Source of the DNA: Paulinella micropora
Taxonomy: Eukaryota; Cercozoa; Imbricatea; Euglyphida
Direction of reading: 5' to 3'
NCBI GenBank assembly: GCA_009731375.1
Contig: BJOX01000021.1
Coordinates: 432,893-496,892 of the forward strand
Length of the DNA: 64,000 bases
Position numbers and translations under genes: made by a program. The notes beneath the pieces are model-generated. The model did no database searches, was not told where the DNA came from, and saw nothing but the letters and a program-made list of their open reading frames with translations. This document shows positions 1 through 15,773 of this stretch, in pieces (positions within the stretch are counted from its first letter, which is position 1; every line of letters starts with the position of its first letter).

Positions 1-30
1 ATCTATCTATCTATCCGGGGGGGGGGGGGG

Positions 31-449
31 ATGTAGAGGGCCAGCTGCTCAGTGCTCCGGCCTAAAACCAAACCCCCTATAACGACGGTTTTGTGTCCGC
101 CGTTAATCGCGCGCAGCGCAAGGGCTAAAGTAGGCGACCATCTCCCGACCGGGGCCGTGATGCAAAGTGTTGATGAAGCCGAGGTTGTAGAAGGTAACTC
201 ACAACGAGCGTGAACTCCCGAAACCCCGCGCTTTGGCGACCATTCTCCTTATGGCACACGCCCCTGGGGAGTGTTTTAGTGGTTTTTCTGTACAGTTCAA
301 AAGGGCTCGGCTACCTTTCGGCTTGAACTGGGCACAGGCACCAACCACAGCGGACAGTGGTTGGTGCGCGGCTAAAGTGCTGAGAGTTCTTGCTCCGGGG
401 TAGTATACGAGGCAATAGCTTTTAAGCTACGCCATGCCCGTAGATTAAA
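31..449. other. Unique island with strong hairpins, no ORF
   Basis: A 420-bp non-repetitive block sits between CTAT microsatellites and has no convincing ORF. Two adjacent inverted repeats are visible: 293-300 pairs with 323-330 (CAGTTCAA/TTGAACTG), and 338-348 pairs with 357-367 (GCACCAACCAC/GTGGTTGGTGC, 11 bp, 8-nt loop). A third small one lies near 418-432 (TAGCTT/AAGCTA). The layout would fit a structured RNA or a degenerate repeat. I do not recognise it as tRNA, rRNA or a known snRNA. Confidence 0.35.
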
Positions 450-451
450 CA

Positions 452-494
<43 letters not shown>

Positions 495-544
495 ATATAT
501 ATATATATATATATACATATATACATATATATATATACATATAT

Positions 545-588
<44 letters not shown>

Positions 589-589
589 T
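450..589. repeat. CTAT and TA microsatellites
   Basis: Tandem CTAT units run into a long TA tract with a few C interruptions. Open frames through it encode only Tyr-Ile repeats and are not genes. Confidence 0.9.
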
Positions 590-603
590 TACATTACATT
601 ACA

Positions 604-658
<55 letters not shown>

Positions 659-750
659 CATACATACATACATGCATACATACATACATACATACATACA
701 TACATACATACATGTATGTATGTATGTATGTATGTATGTATGTATGTATG

Positions 751-793
<43 letters not shown>

Positions 794-808
794 TGTAATG
801 TAATGTAA

Positions 809-812
<4 letters not shown>
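590..812. repeat. Large inverted repeat of CATTA/CATA and TATG/TAATG units
   Basis: The left arm is four CATTA units followed by many CATA units. The right arm is the matching TATG units followed by four TAATG units, with the centre near 711. Interruptions (TATATA inside the CATA run, and ATATC/GATAT at the ends) are mirrored, so the two arms are true reverse complements and not independent microsatellites. The whole could extrude as a cruciform of about 220 nt. Confidence 0.8.
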
Positions 813-852
<40 letters not shown>

Positions 853-880
853 TTATATATATGTATATATGTTATATGTA

Positions 881-1217
<337 letters not shown>

Positions 1218-1480
1218 TCATCTGTGAATGTGGATGTGGATGTGGATGTGGATGTGGATGTGGATGTGGATGTGGATGTGGATGTGGATGTGGATATGGA
1301 TATGGATATGGATATGGATATGGATATGGATATGGATGTGGATGTGGATGTGGATGTGGATGTGGATGTGGATATGGATATGGATATGGATATGGATATG
1401 GATATGTATATGTATATGTATATGTATGTGTATATGTATGTGTATATGTATGTGTATATGTATGTGTATATGTATAGGTA
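1218..1480. repeat. Hexanucleotide array GGATGT/GGATAT/GTATAT
   Basis: Six-base units change in blocks (GGATGT, GGATAT, GGATGT, GGATAT, GTATAT, GTATGT), so the array shows higher-order segmental spread of variants. All three frames are open, giving dipeptide repeats such as Asp-Val or Cys-Gly. These are repeat translation, not evidence for a protein. Confidence 0.85.
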
Positions 1481-1539
1481 TATTTTTAATCGCTGTCCCA
1501 AATGCAACGCCGGGACGCATCCGCGCGCTCCGTTTTGTG

Positions 1540-2778
<1,239 letters not shown>

Positions 2779-2818
2779 ATCTATCTACCTATCTATCTAT
2801 CTATCTATCTATCTATCC

Positions 2819-2861
<43 letters not shown>

Positions 2862-2947
2862 CATCTATCTACCTATCTATCTATCTATCTATCTATCTAT
2901 CCATCCATCCATCTATCTACCCACGTATCTTGTACTCACTACGCACC

Positions 2948-3217
2948 ATGGCTCGCAGACGCCTCGAAATCAACTCCGCTCGCTCCCCTCCTTTCGCGGT
3001 GACAACTACACCGCCTTTGGCTTCGGCCTCGAAACTGCAAGCTACACCACCTTTGGCTTCGGCCTCGAAACTGCAAGCGGACGCTGTGGCAACGACCCCA
3101 CAATCCCCCCCTCTTTCCGCTGCCGGCGCAGGCAGACAGCCCACAACGGTGGACGTACATCTGGGCAGCTTGGACGGGAAAATGCTGGGACGCGCCAAGA
3201 TTGGTACATTTTCATAA
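2948..3217 (+). CDS. Possible small Ala/Pro-rich ORF, 89 aa
   Basis: An ATG-initiated ORF lies in a unique island downstream of CTAT repeats. The product is basic at the N-terminus and then rich in Ala, Pro, Ser and Thr. A 36-nt direct repeat near 3013-3080 encodes the peptide [11 protein letters not shown] twice. No family is recognised and there are no membrane segments. Non-repeat composition is the only support, so this may be a chance ORF or the end of a decayed gene. Confidence 0.25.
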   Translation: MARRRLEINSARSPPFAVTTTPPLASASKLQATPPLASASKLQADAVATTPQSPPLSAAGAGRQPTTVDVHLGSLDGKMLGRAKIGTFS

Positions 3218-3329
3218 ATAGTTATTTAATAGTAAATGTGCATGGTTATATGCACGTATGTATATTGTCTTATGTATAAACAATGTATTTATGAATCAGG
3301 CGGGTAGTTGATGGAAGTAAGTAGGCTTG

Positions 3330-3383
3330 GCTATATTATATATATATATATATATATATACATACATACATACATACATATAC

Positions 3384-3460
<77 letters not shown>

Positions 3461-3529
3461 CATGCATGCCTGCATACATACATACATACATACATACATA
3501 CATACATACATTCATACATACATACAAAC

Positions 3530-3565
<36 letters not shown>

Positions 3566-3695
3566 CATATATATATATATAATATATATAATATATATAT
3601 ATATATATTATATATATATTATATATATATATATATATGTATGTATATATGTATATGGGACACGCCTCTTCGAGTTTTCGGGCGTCTTTGCGTCA

Positions 3696-3766
<71 letters not shown>

Positions 3767-3913
3767 GTGTGTGTATGTGTCTGTGTATGTAGGGGACACG
3801 CCCCTTCGAGTTTTCGGACGTCTGAACGTGAAACCGGGCGACGCCACTCTGCAGGACCGAAACGGTGTGGTTTATAATACAAACAAATACACATACATAC
3901 ATACATACATACA

Positions 3914-3947
<34 letters not shown>

Positions 3948-4181
3948 CATACATACATACATACATACATACATACATACATACAAACATACAAACATAG
4001 ATACATACATACATACATACATACATACATACATACATACATACATGCATGCATGCATGCATACATGCATACATACATACATACATACATACATACATAC
4101 ATACATACGTAAGTGTACATACATATACATAATTACATAAACATACATACGTATGTGTAGTCATGTTGGAGACGGAGACTG

Positions 4182-4212
<31 letters not shown>

Positions 4213-4349
4213 CATACATACATACATAATACATACATACATACATACATACATACATACATACATACATACATGCATGCATGCATGCATGCATGCATGC
4301 ATGCATACATACATGCATACATACGTACGTACGTACGTACGTACGTACA

Positions 4350-4381
<32 letters not shown>

Positions 4382-4508
4382 CATAATTACATAAACATAC
4401 AAACGCAGGCGTGGCGATGTTGGAGATGGAGACCGTCACAGTTGAGGACTCTCCTTACTTGCTCGTGTTGCATGCCGCAGACAAACCAGAAGAACAAGAG
4501 GTCATGAG

Positions 4509-4583
<75 letters not shown>

Positions 4584-4600
4584 ATATTCATTTATATTTA
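3330..4600. repeat. TA, CATA and CT microsatellites with small islands
   Basis: Long TA and CATA tracts. Two islands at about 3656-3695 and 3790-3865 share the motif CACGCC(T/C)CTTCGAGTTTTCGG. Two others, 4155-4185 and 4408-4445, share ATGTTGGAGAYGGAGACYGT. These may be remnants of one dispersed unit broken up by repeat expansion. No gene is visible. Confidence 0.8.
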
Positions 4601-4604
4601 TATA

Positions 4605-4608
4605 TACA

Positions 4609-4655
<47 letters not shown>

Positions 4656-4668
4656 GTGCCATTCCACG

Positions 4669-4746
<78 letters not shown>
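4605..4746. repeat. CTAT array facing GATA array (inverted repeat)
   Basis: A CTAT run up to about 4651 is followed by a 17-nt spacer and then a GATA run to 4746. The two runs are reverse complements and could form a long hairpin. Confidence 0.8.
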
Positions 4747-5040
4747 CGCCATCCAGAATTCCGGGCGTCTGGTGCCACTTTCTGGCTCTGCTTCCTGAAA
4801 AGCCTGGCGTGTGGCAAACTATCCAACTCTGATCTCATCGTTCTCCTTCAATCTAAGTGATACGACAAATCGGAAGCCAGCATCGGGTAGCTTAGGACCA
4901 GAGCTTTCCAACGGTGTGCGCTGCATTTCCGTATCTCAAATATTGATTGAGAAAGATGAGGTCAAAGTTTGAATGTTTTGTGGTGTGCTGTGCCACTTTC
5001 ACACCCAGTATCCGGAAATCTGCGAGGTGTGAGGGGACCT
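4747..5040. other. Unique sequence without a recognised gene
   Basis: About 290 bp of ordinary-complexity DNA between microsatellites. The short ORFs here have no recognisable features. Confidence 0.6.
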
Positions 5041-5176
5041 TATCTATCTACCAATTTGACATACTAGGTAGGTAGGTAGGTAGGTAGGTAGGTAGGTAGA
5101 AAGTAGGAAGATATTTATATGGATCTGTAGATGAATACATGCATACATACATACATACATAGATACATTACATACA

Positions 5177-5207
<31 letters not shown>

Positions 5208-5344
5208 CATACATACATACATACATGCTAATTACCTATCTACCAACCTACTCACCTGACATGCGCCTTCCTACCTACCTAACATACCTTCCTACCCACC
5301 GACCTATCTTGCTACTTACCTACATACCTACCGTTATTATTTTC

Positions 5345-5385
<41 letters not shown>

Positions 5386-5434
5386 CCTACCTACCTACCT
5401 ACCTACCATACTAATCTCCACCTACCTACCTACG

Positions 5435-5472
<38 letters not shown>

Positions 5473-5533
5473 CCTACCTACCTACCTACCTATCTATCTA
5501 CCTACCATACTGATCTCCACCTACCTACCTACG

Positions 5534-5586
<53 letters not shown>

Positions 5587-5598
5587 GTCTGTCTGTCT

Positions 5599-5643
<45 letters not shown>

Positions 5644-5660
5644 CCTCTCCCTCTCCCTCC

Positions 5661-5720
<60 letters not shown>

Positions 5721-5823
5721 GTCTATCTATCTATCTACCTAGTAGGAAGCGAAAGATGAACAAGAAGGCGAAGCAGAAGAGAACAGCAGAGAGAGAGAGA
5801 GGGGGGGGGGGGGGGGGGGGGGG
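5041..5823. repeat. CTAC/GTAG, CATA, CTAT and CT microsatellites ending in poly-G
   Basis: A GTAG run near 5069-5100 faces CTAC runs at 5230-5520, again in inverted orientation. The tract ends in a G homopolymer that abuts the N gap at 5824-6002. A GA/G-rich flank resumes at 6003-6095. Confidence 0.85.
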
Positions 5824-6002
5824 NNNNNNNNNNNNNNNNNNNNNNNNNNNNNNNNNNNNNNNNNNNNNNNNNNNNNNNNNNNNNNNNNNNNNNNNNNNNN
5901 NNNNNNNNNNNNNNNNNNNNNNNNNNNNNNNNNNNNNNNNNNNNNNNNNNNNNNNNNNNNNNNNNNNNNNNNNNNNNNNNNNNNNNNNNNNNNNNNNNNN
6001 NN

Positions 6003-6033
<31 letters not shown>

Positions 6034-6035
6034 AG

Positions 6036-6087
<52 letters not shown>

Positions 6088-6262
6088 GAGAGAGATAATT
6101 ACGTACCGTCTGCCTGTATGAGTGTTTTAGGACAACAGACCTCAGCACATTCAACAGGACTCAGTACTCACTATTATCTTATCTATTGTTTTATGATCTC
6201 ATTATCTCTCTATCTATCCCATTAGAAGCCGAAGCTGCCTCCTGCACTAGACATCCCTGTCG

Positions 6263-8820
<2,558 letters not shown>

Positions 8821-8864
8821 TGTTTTATGTATATTATATACATATGTATGTGTACGTGCTCAGG

Positions 8865-9480
8865 CGATGCAAAGGACGGCGAGGGGGGATGGAGAGATGG
8901 AGATGAGGAAGGAGGCAACGTAGAGAGAGGAGAAGACGAGCCAGAAAGGGAAGGAGGCGAAGAAAGAGAAGGAGAAGCGATGAACGAGGGAAGAGAAGGA
9001 GGTGGAGGAGGAGGAGAAGGATGGGGAGGAGAAGACGAGAGAGAAGAAATGGAAGTTGAAAGTGAAAGAGGGGAAAAAAGCGAAGGGGGGGATAGAAATA
9101 AAGATCAACTGGCAGAGGAAAGTGGGGATAGAAGTGAGGGGGGGGATAGAAGCGAGGACCGACAGGGAGAAGAAAGAGTGGAGAGAAGCGAGGTGGGGGA
9201 TAGAAGCGAAGGGGAAGGTAGAAGCGAGGACCAAGACCGACAGGCAGACGAAGGAGGGGAGAGAAGCGAAGGGGAGGGTAGAAGTGAGGACCAAGACCGA
9301 CAGGCAGACGAAGGAGGGGAGAAAAGCGAAGGGGAGGGTAGAAGTGAGGACCAAGACCGACAGGCAGACGAAGGAGGGGAGAGAAGCGAAGGGGAAGGGG
9401 AAAGTAGAAGTGAGGAGCAGGGCGATGAAAGAGGGGAGAGAAGCGAGGGGGAGGATAGAAGCGAAGACCAACAGCACTGA
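8865..9480 (+). repeat. Purine-rich 60-nt minisatellite, possibly coding
   Basis: A G/A-only-like tract contains at least three consecutive 60-nt units at about 9249-9428, each carrying GACCAAGACCGACAGGCAGAC. The unit length is a multiple of three, so two overlapping plus frames and one minus frame stay open: one gives an acidic Glu/Gly/Arg/Ser repeat of 20 aa, the other a Lys/Glu/Arg-rich repeat. No domain is recognised. It could encode a charged repeat protein, but satellite origin explains the open frames equally well. Confidence 0.45.
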
Positions 9481-9499
9481 CATCGAAGAGATCCTTAGC

Positions 9500-9826
9500 A
9501 GCGAAAATAATACAACCGGTACTTCATTTTTGGAGAAGCATAGACCCTGTTGAGGATCCAAAGTCTAGACAATATCTACCGGTGTATAAAGACGCGAAAA
9601 ATCTCGAAACATGGGATAATACTATTACCCCTCTAGACAAAGACCACACTGCGTGTACTATTCAGTCACTGCCTAGAGGAGTGCTTGACATTCCTTTTGA
9701 CTTATCATTAGGCGCCATCCCTAACAAAATATAGGACATTCTTGAGGAGTCAAAGTTTGACTTGACTTTTGTTGGCGGCCCGCCTCCAGGCAAAGGGGTT
9801 CGCGCAAGGCGTCGAATGCAGTAAGT
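9500..9826 (+). pseudogene. Possible decayed coding remnant
   Basis: One plus frame reads through non-repetitive protein-like sequence (for example PVYKDAKNLETWDNTITPL and GVLDIPFDLSLGAIPNK), crosses a TAG near 9732-9734 and continues to a TAA near 9824. There is no start codon, as the preceding purine-rich tract replaces it. No family is recognised. The amino-acid texture is the only evidence that this was once coding. Confidence 0.25.
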
Positions 9827-10640
<814 letters not shown>

Positions 10641-10975
10641 TGTAAATTAATTAGCTTCTTAATATTCTGATAGTCTGTTAGTTGTAGTTCATATGCGTTA
10701 TTGGTCGTTTACCGTTATTATTAGTTGTTATTAAGTTGTATCAGTTTTAGTACTATTAGTGGTACTGGTGGCACCGGCTTTTTAGCCATTTCCTTTTTGT
10801 CCCATATCAGTGAGCATTTTCTGTCTCTGGCACATCTTTCAGTTTCGGTAGATCGACTGGCGGGAATTGTACGCAGTATTGTTAAATTCTGTGATTGTGA
10901 AAGTCTGAGACCGGTAGCACGGGGGACGCCTCTGTTGCCGGTTGACGTCGTGATCATTGCGGAGCCGAAGTTCCA
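10641..10975 (+). repeat. 5' LTR of copia element
   Basis: 335 bp, starting TG and ending CA. It differs from the 3' copy at about four positions by eye, which implies a recent insertion. It would supply promoter and polyadenylation signals. The identity extends to TTGG after the CA. Confidence 0.9.
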
Positions 10976-11919
10976 TTGGGTTGTGAGCCTTGACAACGTT
11001 GCCTTGCCAACGGATCGCAGACGAACTGCTTCGCAAAAGGGGTGTGGGTCAGCCTTAAGTGACCCAAAACAGGAAAGTGCGCATTTGCAAGTGCGTGTGC
11101 CTCAGCTGATCACTGAGACACTTATCCACGTTGCCCCCCTTGTCTGGTGTGGATTCAGGGAACGTGGTGGGACTCGTCGTGTCTACGAGCCAGTGACAAC
11201 TGAGTTGTCGCGTCGGTTGTAGTGCAAAAGGGGAAACCCACTTAGAGAGAGCCAGAAAGGGGTCGGTGAGTGTGTGCAGGTTTTGAGGTTGGTGGTTATA
11301 ACGTTGCCCGTTCGTTTCTGCACGACGCAACGGCCACAGCCGCACTGGTAGGTAGTTTCTATCCATCCTGTGAGCTAGCACCCATCCATCTGACCAAAGT
11401 GTATTTCTGCCCTGAAAGTGCGTGAGTATCCTCGTCTGCCTTGAGGACAGACTGTGCAAAGCAAGAACCGAGCAAAGAACTCAAAGGAGTGAGAGCAAGA
11501 GTGTTAGTTTAGGTGGTTGTACTAAAACAACTACAAACCTTAAGGGTTGGAAAACCGACTTAGCTTAGAGGACTGTTAGGGGCCTGATAGCTATTAGAAT
11601 TAGTAGCTGTAGGGGTCCCATTGTAGTTTGAGCTATATAGTCGGTAGGAGGACACTTATCTACAAAGTTAGAGTACAAAAGGACACAAAACAGTAGGTAT
11701 CACTCTTTGTATAAGGGGGGTGTAGACTATCTGTTGTATCTGTGGGTGTGCACTCTTTGTAGTAGTGTGTGTGGTTGCTTGTCTGTGCCTGAGGCAGCAG
11801 GACAGAGCAAGTAAGGAGCCAAACCAGACGTTTGTCTGACTGCCTAGGAGCATAGCTGTGTGCTGTGTGTGTAGCTGAGCGTGAGTGTGAGTGTCTGTCT
11901 AGTCTAGCTAAGGGTAGAA
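10976..11919 (+). other. copia 5' leader
   Basis: About 940 nt between the 5' LTR and the gag ATG. It begins with a possible primer-binding site. No long plus-strand ORF is present, consistent with an untranslated leader that may hold packaging signals. Confidence 0.6.
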
Positions 11920-13236
11920 ATGGCGACAAACAAGACAGACAACAAAGTCATGTTCACTGGCAAGGAGGGGTGGGTGGTTCTGCATAGACAGGTAGTACAG
12001 AGCTGCCATGCCAAAGCCCCAAAAGAGGTTCTACAAGGAAAGGCCTCCCATAAGGAGTACGTGCATACTGAAAACATAATGGGTCTTCAGATGAGGGGTA
12101 GTGATGTTCCCCCGTACATGTTAGCATGGGAGGAGGTGACGGTAACCCAAAACTGGCTGGATCTGGAGAAGGACACAGTTCTAGACTACATCTTAGACAA
12201 TAGGCCTACATATGTGTGGTCGATGGCCAAACAGCTGAAGGAAGACACTAGTGTCCCGGAGACGGAACAAGGGGGAGACGATGATGATGTTAGCACCCCA
12301 AAGCCGGTAACTAAACCGGGGCAAAGCATGCTTACGGAACAAAAGGAGGCTGAGACTGCCGGACATGAGTCTGCCGTAGAAGAGGAGGAGGAAACCACCG
12401 ACCTCTCTGCCGGGTATGCTAGCATTGACAGGCGTAAGCCGTCACTTAGGGGCTCAGACTTAGAGGGCCAGAGCAGGAGGAGTGCCCCCCGAGGACAGAA
12501 GGCATCCTCTGAGGTTCCACCCTCACTAGGAGGGTCCGACCAAGCTCTGGCACTGACACTGCAAGTGATGGCTTACGAAGCTAGTGTACTCAGAGAGATG
12601 AGGAAACAAAAGGAAAATGTTTTCAATATCATCTATGACCTCCTAGGAGTGGAAGCAAAGAGTTTGGTACGTGACTTAGCTGACCCCGAGGACATGTACT
12701 TCGGACAAAACCCTAAAGAACTGTGGGAGCGTTTAGCCGCCCGTTACAAGAAGACCGATCCGGCCGACATACAAGACAAGGTAAAGGAGCTGAATGATTT
12801 TTTGTTCACAAGCAAGCAGCAGTACGCCGGGCAGTGCGTTGCACTGGACAGCAAGAAGGAGTGGTTGAAAGACCACCGTCAAGCTCCGGATGAGTCTAGG
12901 TTACATCAAATAATCAAAGACGCTTTGGTGGGCCCTAAGCAAGCAGACTCAAAAGTCAAGAAAGCCTGGCAGGTGTGGCTAGAGTTGGCTGAGCTCAACA
13001 AGAAACAACACAGTTGGGACTATCCCACTTGGTGGAAATTTGTCAAGGACAGAGCAGTAGAACTTGACAAAAAGTTCGATAGGGCAAAGGCAGCTAGTGT
13101 AGCGGAAAAAGCTTTAGCTCAGTCCGGAAAGCCTGCAAAGGAAAACCCAAGGACGATGAGTGTTGGGTGTTCAGCAAGGAAGGAAAGTGCACTCGTGGAG
13201 CCTCGTGCCGGTACCTTCATGTCGGATGTAAGGTAA
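11920..13236 (+). CDS. gag: copia gag, capsid part (438 aa)
   Basis: The first ORF of the retrotransposon. The N-terminal 110 residues are hydrophilic, then comes an acidic/Ser-rich linker (about 120-210). The helical region at about 220-390 resembles Ty1/copia gag capsid domains, including the pattern LWERLAARYKKTD. It forms the virus-like particle shell. The zinc fingers that belong to it are in another frame: the reading passes to the next ORF around 13140-13165, so the last 25 residues of this ORF are probably out of frame. Confidence 0.8.
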   Translation: MATNKTDNKVMFTGKEGWVVLHRQVVQSCHAKAPKEVLQGKASHKEYVHTENIMGLQMRGSDVPPYMLAWEEVTVTQNWLDLEKDTVLDYILDNRPTYVWSMAKQLKEDTSVPETEQGGDDDDVSTPKPVTKPGQSMLTEQKEAETAGHESAVEEEEETTDLSAGYASIDRRKPSLRGSDLEGQSRRSAPRGQKASSEVPPSLGGSDQALALTLQVMAYEASVLREMRKQKENVFNIIYDLLGVEAKSLVRDLADPEDMYFGQNPKELWERLAARYKKTDPADIQDKVKELNDFLFTSKQQYAGQCVALDSKKEWLKDHRQAPDESRLHQIIKDALVGPKQADSKVKKAWQVWLELAELNKKQHSWDYPTWWKFVKDRAVELDKKFDRAKAASVAEKALAQSGKPAKENPRTMSVGCSARKESALVEPRAGTFMSDVR

Positions 13237-14324
13237 AGGGTGTATGCTTCTTGTGGGATCAAAAGGGGGAGTGCAAGTGGGCAGACAAGTGCCGGTTCCA
13301 ACATGACCCCGCTAAGGAAAGAAAGAACACCCCAAAGAAAGAAGACACGCCCAAGGGCAAAACTAAGACTAGCTCCGGCAAGGGTCCCAAGTGCTTCAAT
13401 TGTTTTGAAAAAGGGCACATTGCCGGAAAGTGCACCAAGAAGTGCCGGGTGTGCGGAGGCAAGCACAAGCTCAGTCAGTGTCCTGACAAAGGGAAGAAGG
13501 AGAAGGGAGAGGCAGCGAAAGACGCCGGCAGTGACAGCTCGGGTGAGGAGTCGGAGGACGACGGGGAACCCGGGACGGCCCTAGCGAAAATGATCAAGTT
13601 TCTAACCAGCAAGCCCAAAGACCAAGCTCGCATGGCTAAGGAAGGGGGAGAGGACCTTTCGGCCTTGGGAGAGCCGGAGGACCCAAACAGTCTGGAAATG
13701 CTCTTGGAAGACGACGTAGAGATAGACCAGCAAAATGAAGGCCGGTGTCAAGGGGTAGCCCTAGACAAACGTAGGTGTCCCGTTAGCTTGAAGGACCTGG
13801 ACAGCACATACCAAAGCATGAGGGTGATAGCAGCCCCCCTTCTAGGTGGTAGCTTTTGCGTTGATCACATCTACCAGAGAGCAAAACAAGAGAAGGACAA
13901 CAACTTACGGAGGTGGGCGTCGGAGCTAGCGAAGAAGGACCACTTAGACCTCATGTGCGAGATGGGTAACCGAGGGCTGGAGTCCCAAATCAAGAGCGGA
14001 AGCCATCCTTTGATGGTGGAAGCCATTGTGAGGGATGAAGCCAACCGGAGGGCAATACCCTGGAACCGTTCTCTCATCCCTATCATCCATTATTCCAAAC
14101 CTCGTAGACCGGGTGAGTACACGCAATGGATAGTAAACCGGCAGCCGCTCACGTGGGAGTCGTCCGGGACCCCTGCCTGGCGCAAGGTGTACCGTGTGCA
14201 TGAACCACATGCCGGGGGAGAAGCAAGGAAGATATACTTCCAAGGAGGGGTGTCGCCTTACCGCCGGGGAACGGAGACGAGACCGGAAGCTAAGGTCCCA
14301 CGTAGTGAGAGTATTAAAGGGTAG
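13143..14324 (+). CDS. copia gag zinc-finger region (frame-shifted continuation)
   Basis: Continues gag in the -1 frame. Two CCCH zinc fingers stand first, CWVFSKEGKC...CRYLH and CFLWDQKGEC...CRFQH, each C-x8-C-x5-C-x3-H. A CCHC knuckle follows (CFNCFEKGHIAGKC), with a second Cys/His cluster (CRVCGGKHKLSQC). CCHC knuckles are normal for gag and bind RNA; CCCH pairs are unusual. An acidic linker and an unassigned domain of about 190 residues follow. No clean slippery heptamer is seen at the shift, so an indel is as likely as programmed frameshifting. Confidence 0.7.
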   Translation, partial: KPKDDECWVFSKEGKCTRGASCRYLHVGCKVKGVCFLWDQKGECKWADKCRFQHDPAKERKNTPKKEDTPKGKTKTSSGKGPKCFNCFEKGHIAGKCTKKCRVCGGKHKLSQCPDKGKKEKGEAAKDAGSDSSGEESEDDGEPGTALAKMIKFLTSKPKDQARMAKEGGEDLSALGEPEDPNSLEMLLEDDVEIDQQNEGRCQGVALDKRRCPVSLKDLDSTYQSMRVIAAPLLGGSFCVDHIYQRAKQEKDNNLRRWASELAKKDHLDLMCEMGNRGLESQIKSGSHPLMVEAIVRDEANRRAIPWNRSLIPIIHYSKPRRPGEYTQWIVNRQPLTWESSGTPAWRKVYRVHEPHAGGEARKIYFQGGVSPYRRGTETRPEAKVPRSESIKG

Positions 14325-14402
14325 ACCTCAAGAGGGAGGCGTACCGACTCCGGTGCAAGGCCCTAAGGTCGAGATTGGTAATGTGCCCAAACCGGTTGTG
14401 AC

Positions 14403-15773
14403 TGGGAGCGTGGTACAGAAAACCAAAACCTTACTTCTTCACGGAAGGTTGAGGAAGGGCCAAACGTACCGGGACCTGCAAGCAACCCCGCAACCGGCAG
14501 CGCCGAGATACCAGACGAACCCCCGGAGCTACAGTCCGACAACGACCCTGACTCTGACTCTGACCCGGAGCGTGAGGGAGAAGAGTCTCCGCCCAGAGGG
14601 GAAAGAGAGGGCAAGACAAGTAGCCGGGCACCAAGAGCCCCTTCAACGGCCTATCCTGACCTTAGGGCTGCCTCTGCCCCGGAACGTCGAGACGAGAGCC
14701 GGGAGACGGGAAACCAACCCTCAGCTACGTCGGGAGGGCAACCATGCGAACCGGGAACGGGTGTGACTAGTCGCCGTAGGTCGGTCGGTGCCCTCGCGTT
14801 GTGCTTCATTGGGCAGATGAGGGCGTCCGTGAGCAGCATCCCGTGGTTTACCTCCGGCACTAGGCCGGAAAACTCGGAAGAGGCAAGAGTAACCTCTCTG
14901 TTGGAGGCCTTCAGTTCCTCAACCGAACCGGGTGAGCGCCCTAGTCCGCCGAGGCTAGCCGATAGTGAGCGTGAGAGCCGACTTAGGGCCATAGCTGAAC
15001 AGCAAGAATCTGATGAGATGCGGCGGTTGCATCGCACGGCGTTGAGCGGTGACGAGGAAAAAGACGAGGCTGATTTCCGGCAGATGTGGGGCGAATGGAC
15101 TAGGTTGCTGTATGACTGGTCCCAAGGGCATGAGTACCCCATGAACAAACCGAGATGGCCGAGGCATTGGACAGTGGCCGTTTCCGCCGCTAGTAGCAGC
15201 ACCGTAGTGACCCGCCGCACTAGGCCGTTCGGGGTCAAGGAAAGGATCGTGAACGGTGAGAGCACGCTTGAAAAGGAGTACGCTCTAGACCCGGCCGGTG
15301 AGGGGGAGGGCGACGCGGTAGAAGACCTAGTCCAGTACATGCTTGAGCGCGGGTGGATGGCCAAAGGGGGGAGGTTAGCTGAGCTCGCCCTCTTAGGCCG
15401 TAACTGTGACAAGGACCCCATGTTCGACTCCGGTGCCACGCTGCACTTCGTGCCGGTAGAAGCCGAACCCCAACTGTTCAACATCAAGAGGGGGATCAAA
15501 CGTGTAGACACCGTCAACGGGCCCACTACCGTTACCAAGAAAGGATCGTTAGACCTACAGACTGTGAACGGTAGGGGCGACAAGAACCGGTTACACCTGC
15601 AGAACGTGTGGGTTACTCCGAACATAGATGAAACGTTGGTGTCCGGCCCGCAGTTAGCCAAGGAGGGGTACAGTGTAGTGCTAGGTAGTACTTTTGCCAA
15701 CAAGAAGGGGTATATTACCAAAGCCCTATCCCTGACGTCCCAGACAAACACAAGGCCGGGATCTTGTACCTAG
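14403..15773 (+). pseudogene. copia pol: linker and aspartic protease
   Basis: In the same frame as the zinc-finger ORF but separated by a stop at 14322-14324, this stretch reads an acidic linker and then the retropepsin motif FDSGATLHF near 15423-15449. DSGA is the catalytic signature of retroviral-type aspartic proteases, which cut the gag-pol polyprotein. No good start codon is apparent, which fits a polyprotein segment. The frame ends at 15773 and pol continues in another frame. Confidence 0.75.

Noticed and set aside
13137-13165. Programmed -1 frameshift in copia gag
   Set aside because: The shift region lacks a proper X-XXY-YYZ heptamer (GGAAAAC is not one), and other frame changes in the element are clearly random.
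13119-15751. Long minus-strand ORFs within the retrotransposon
   Set aside because: Antisense to gag and protease coding sequence; no domain, and GC-rich antisense frames are often open.
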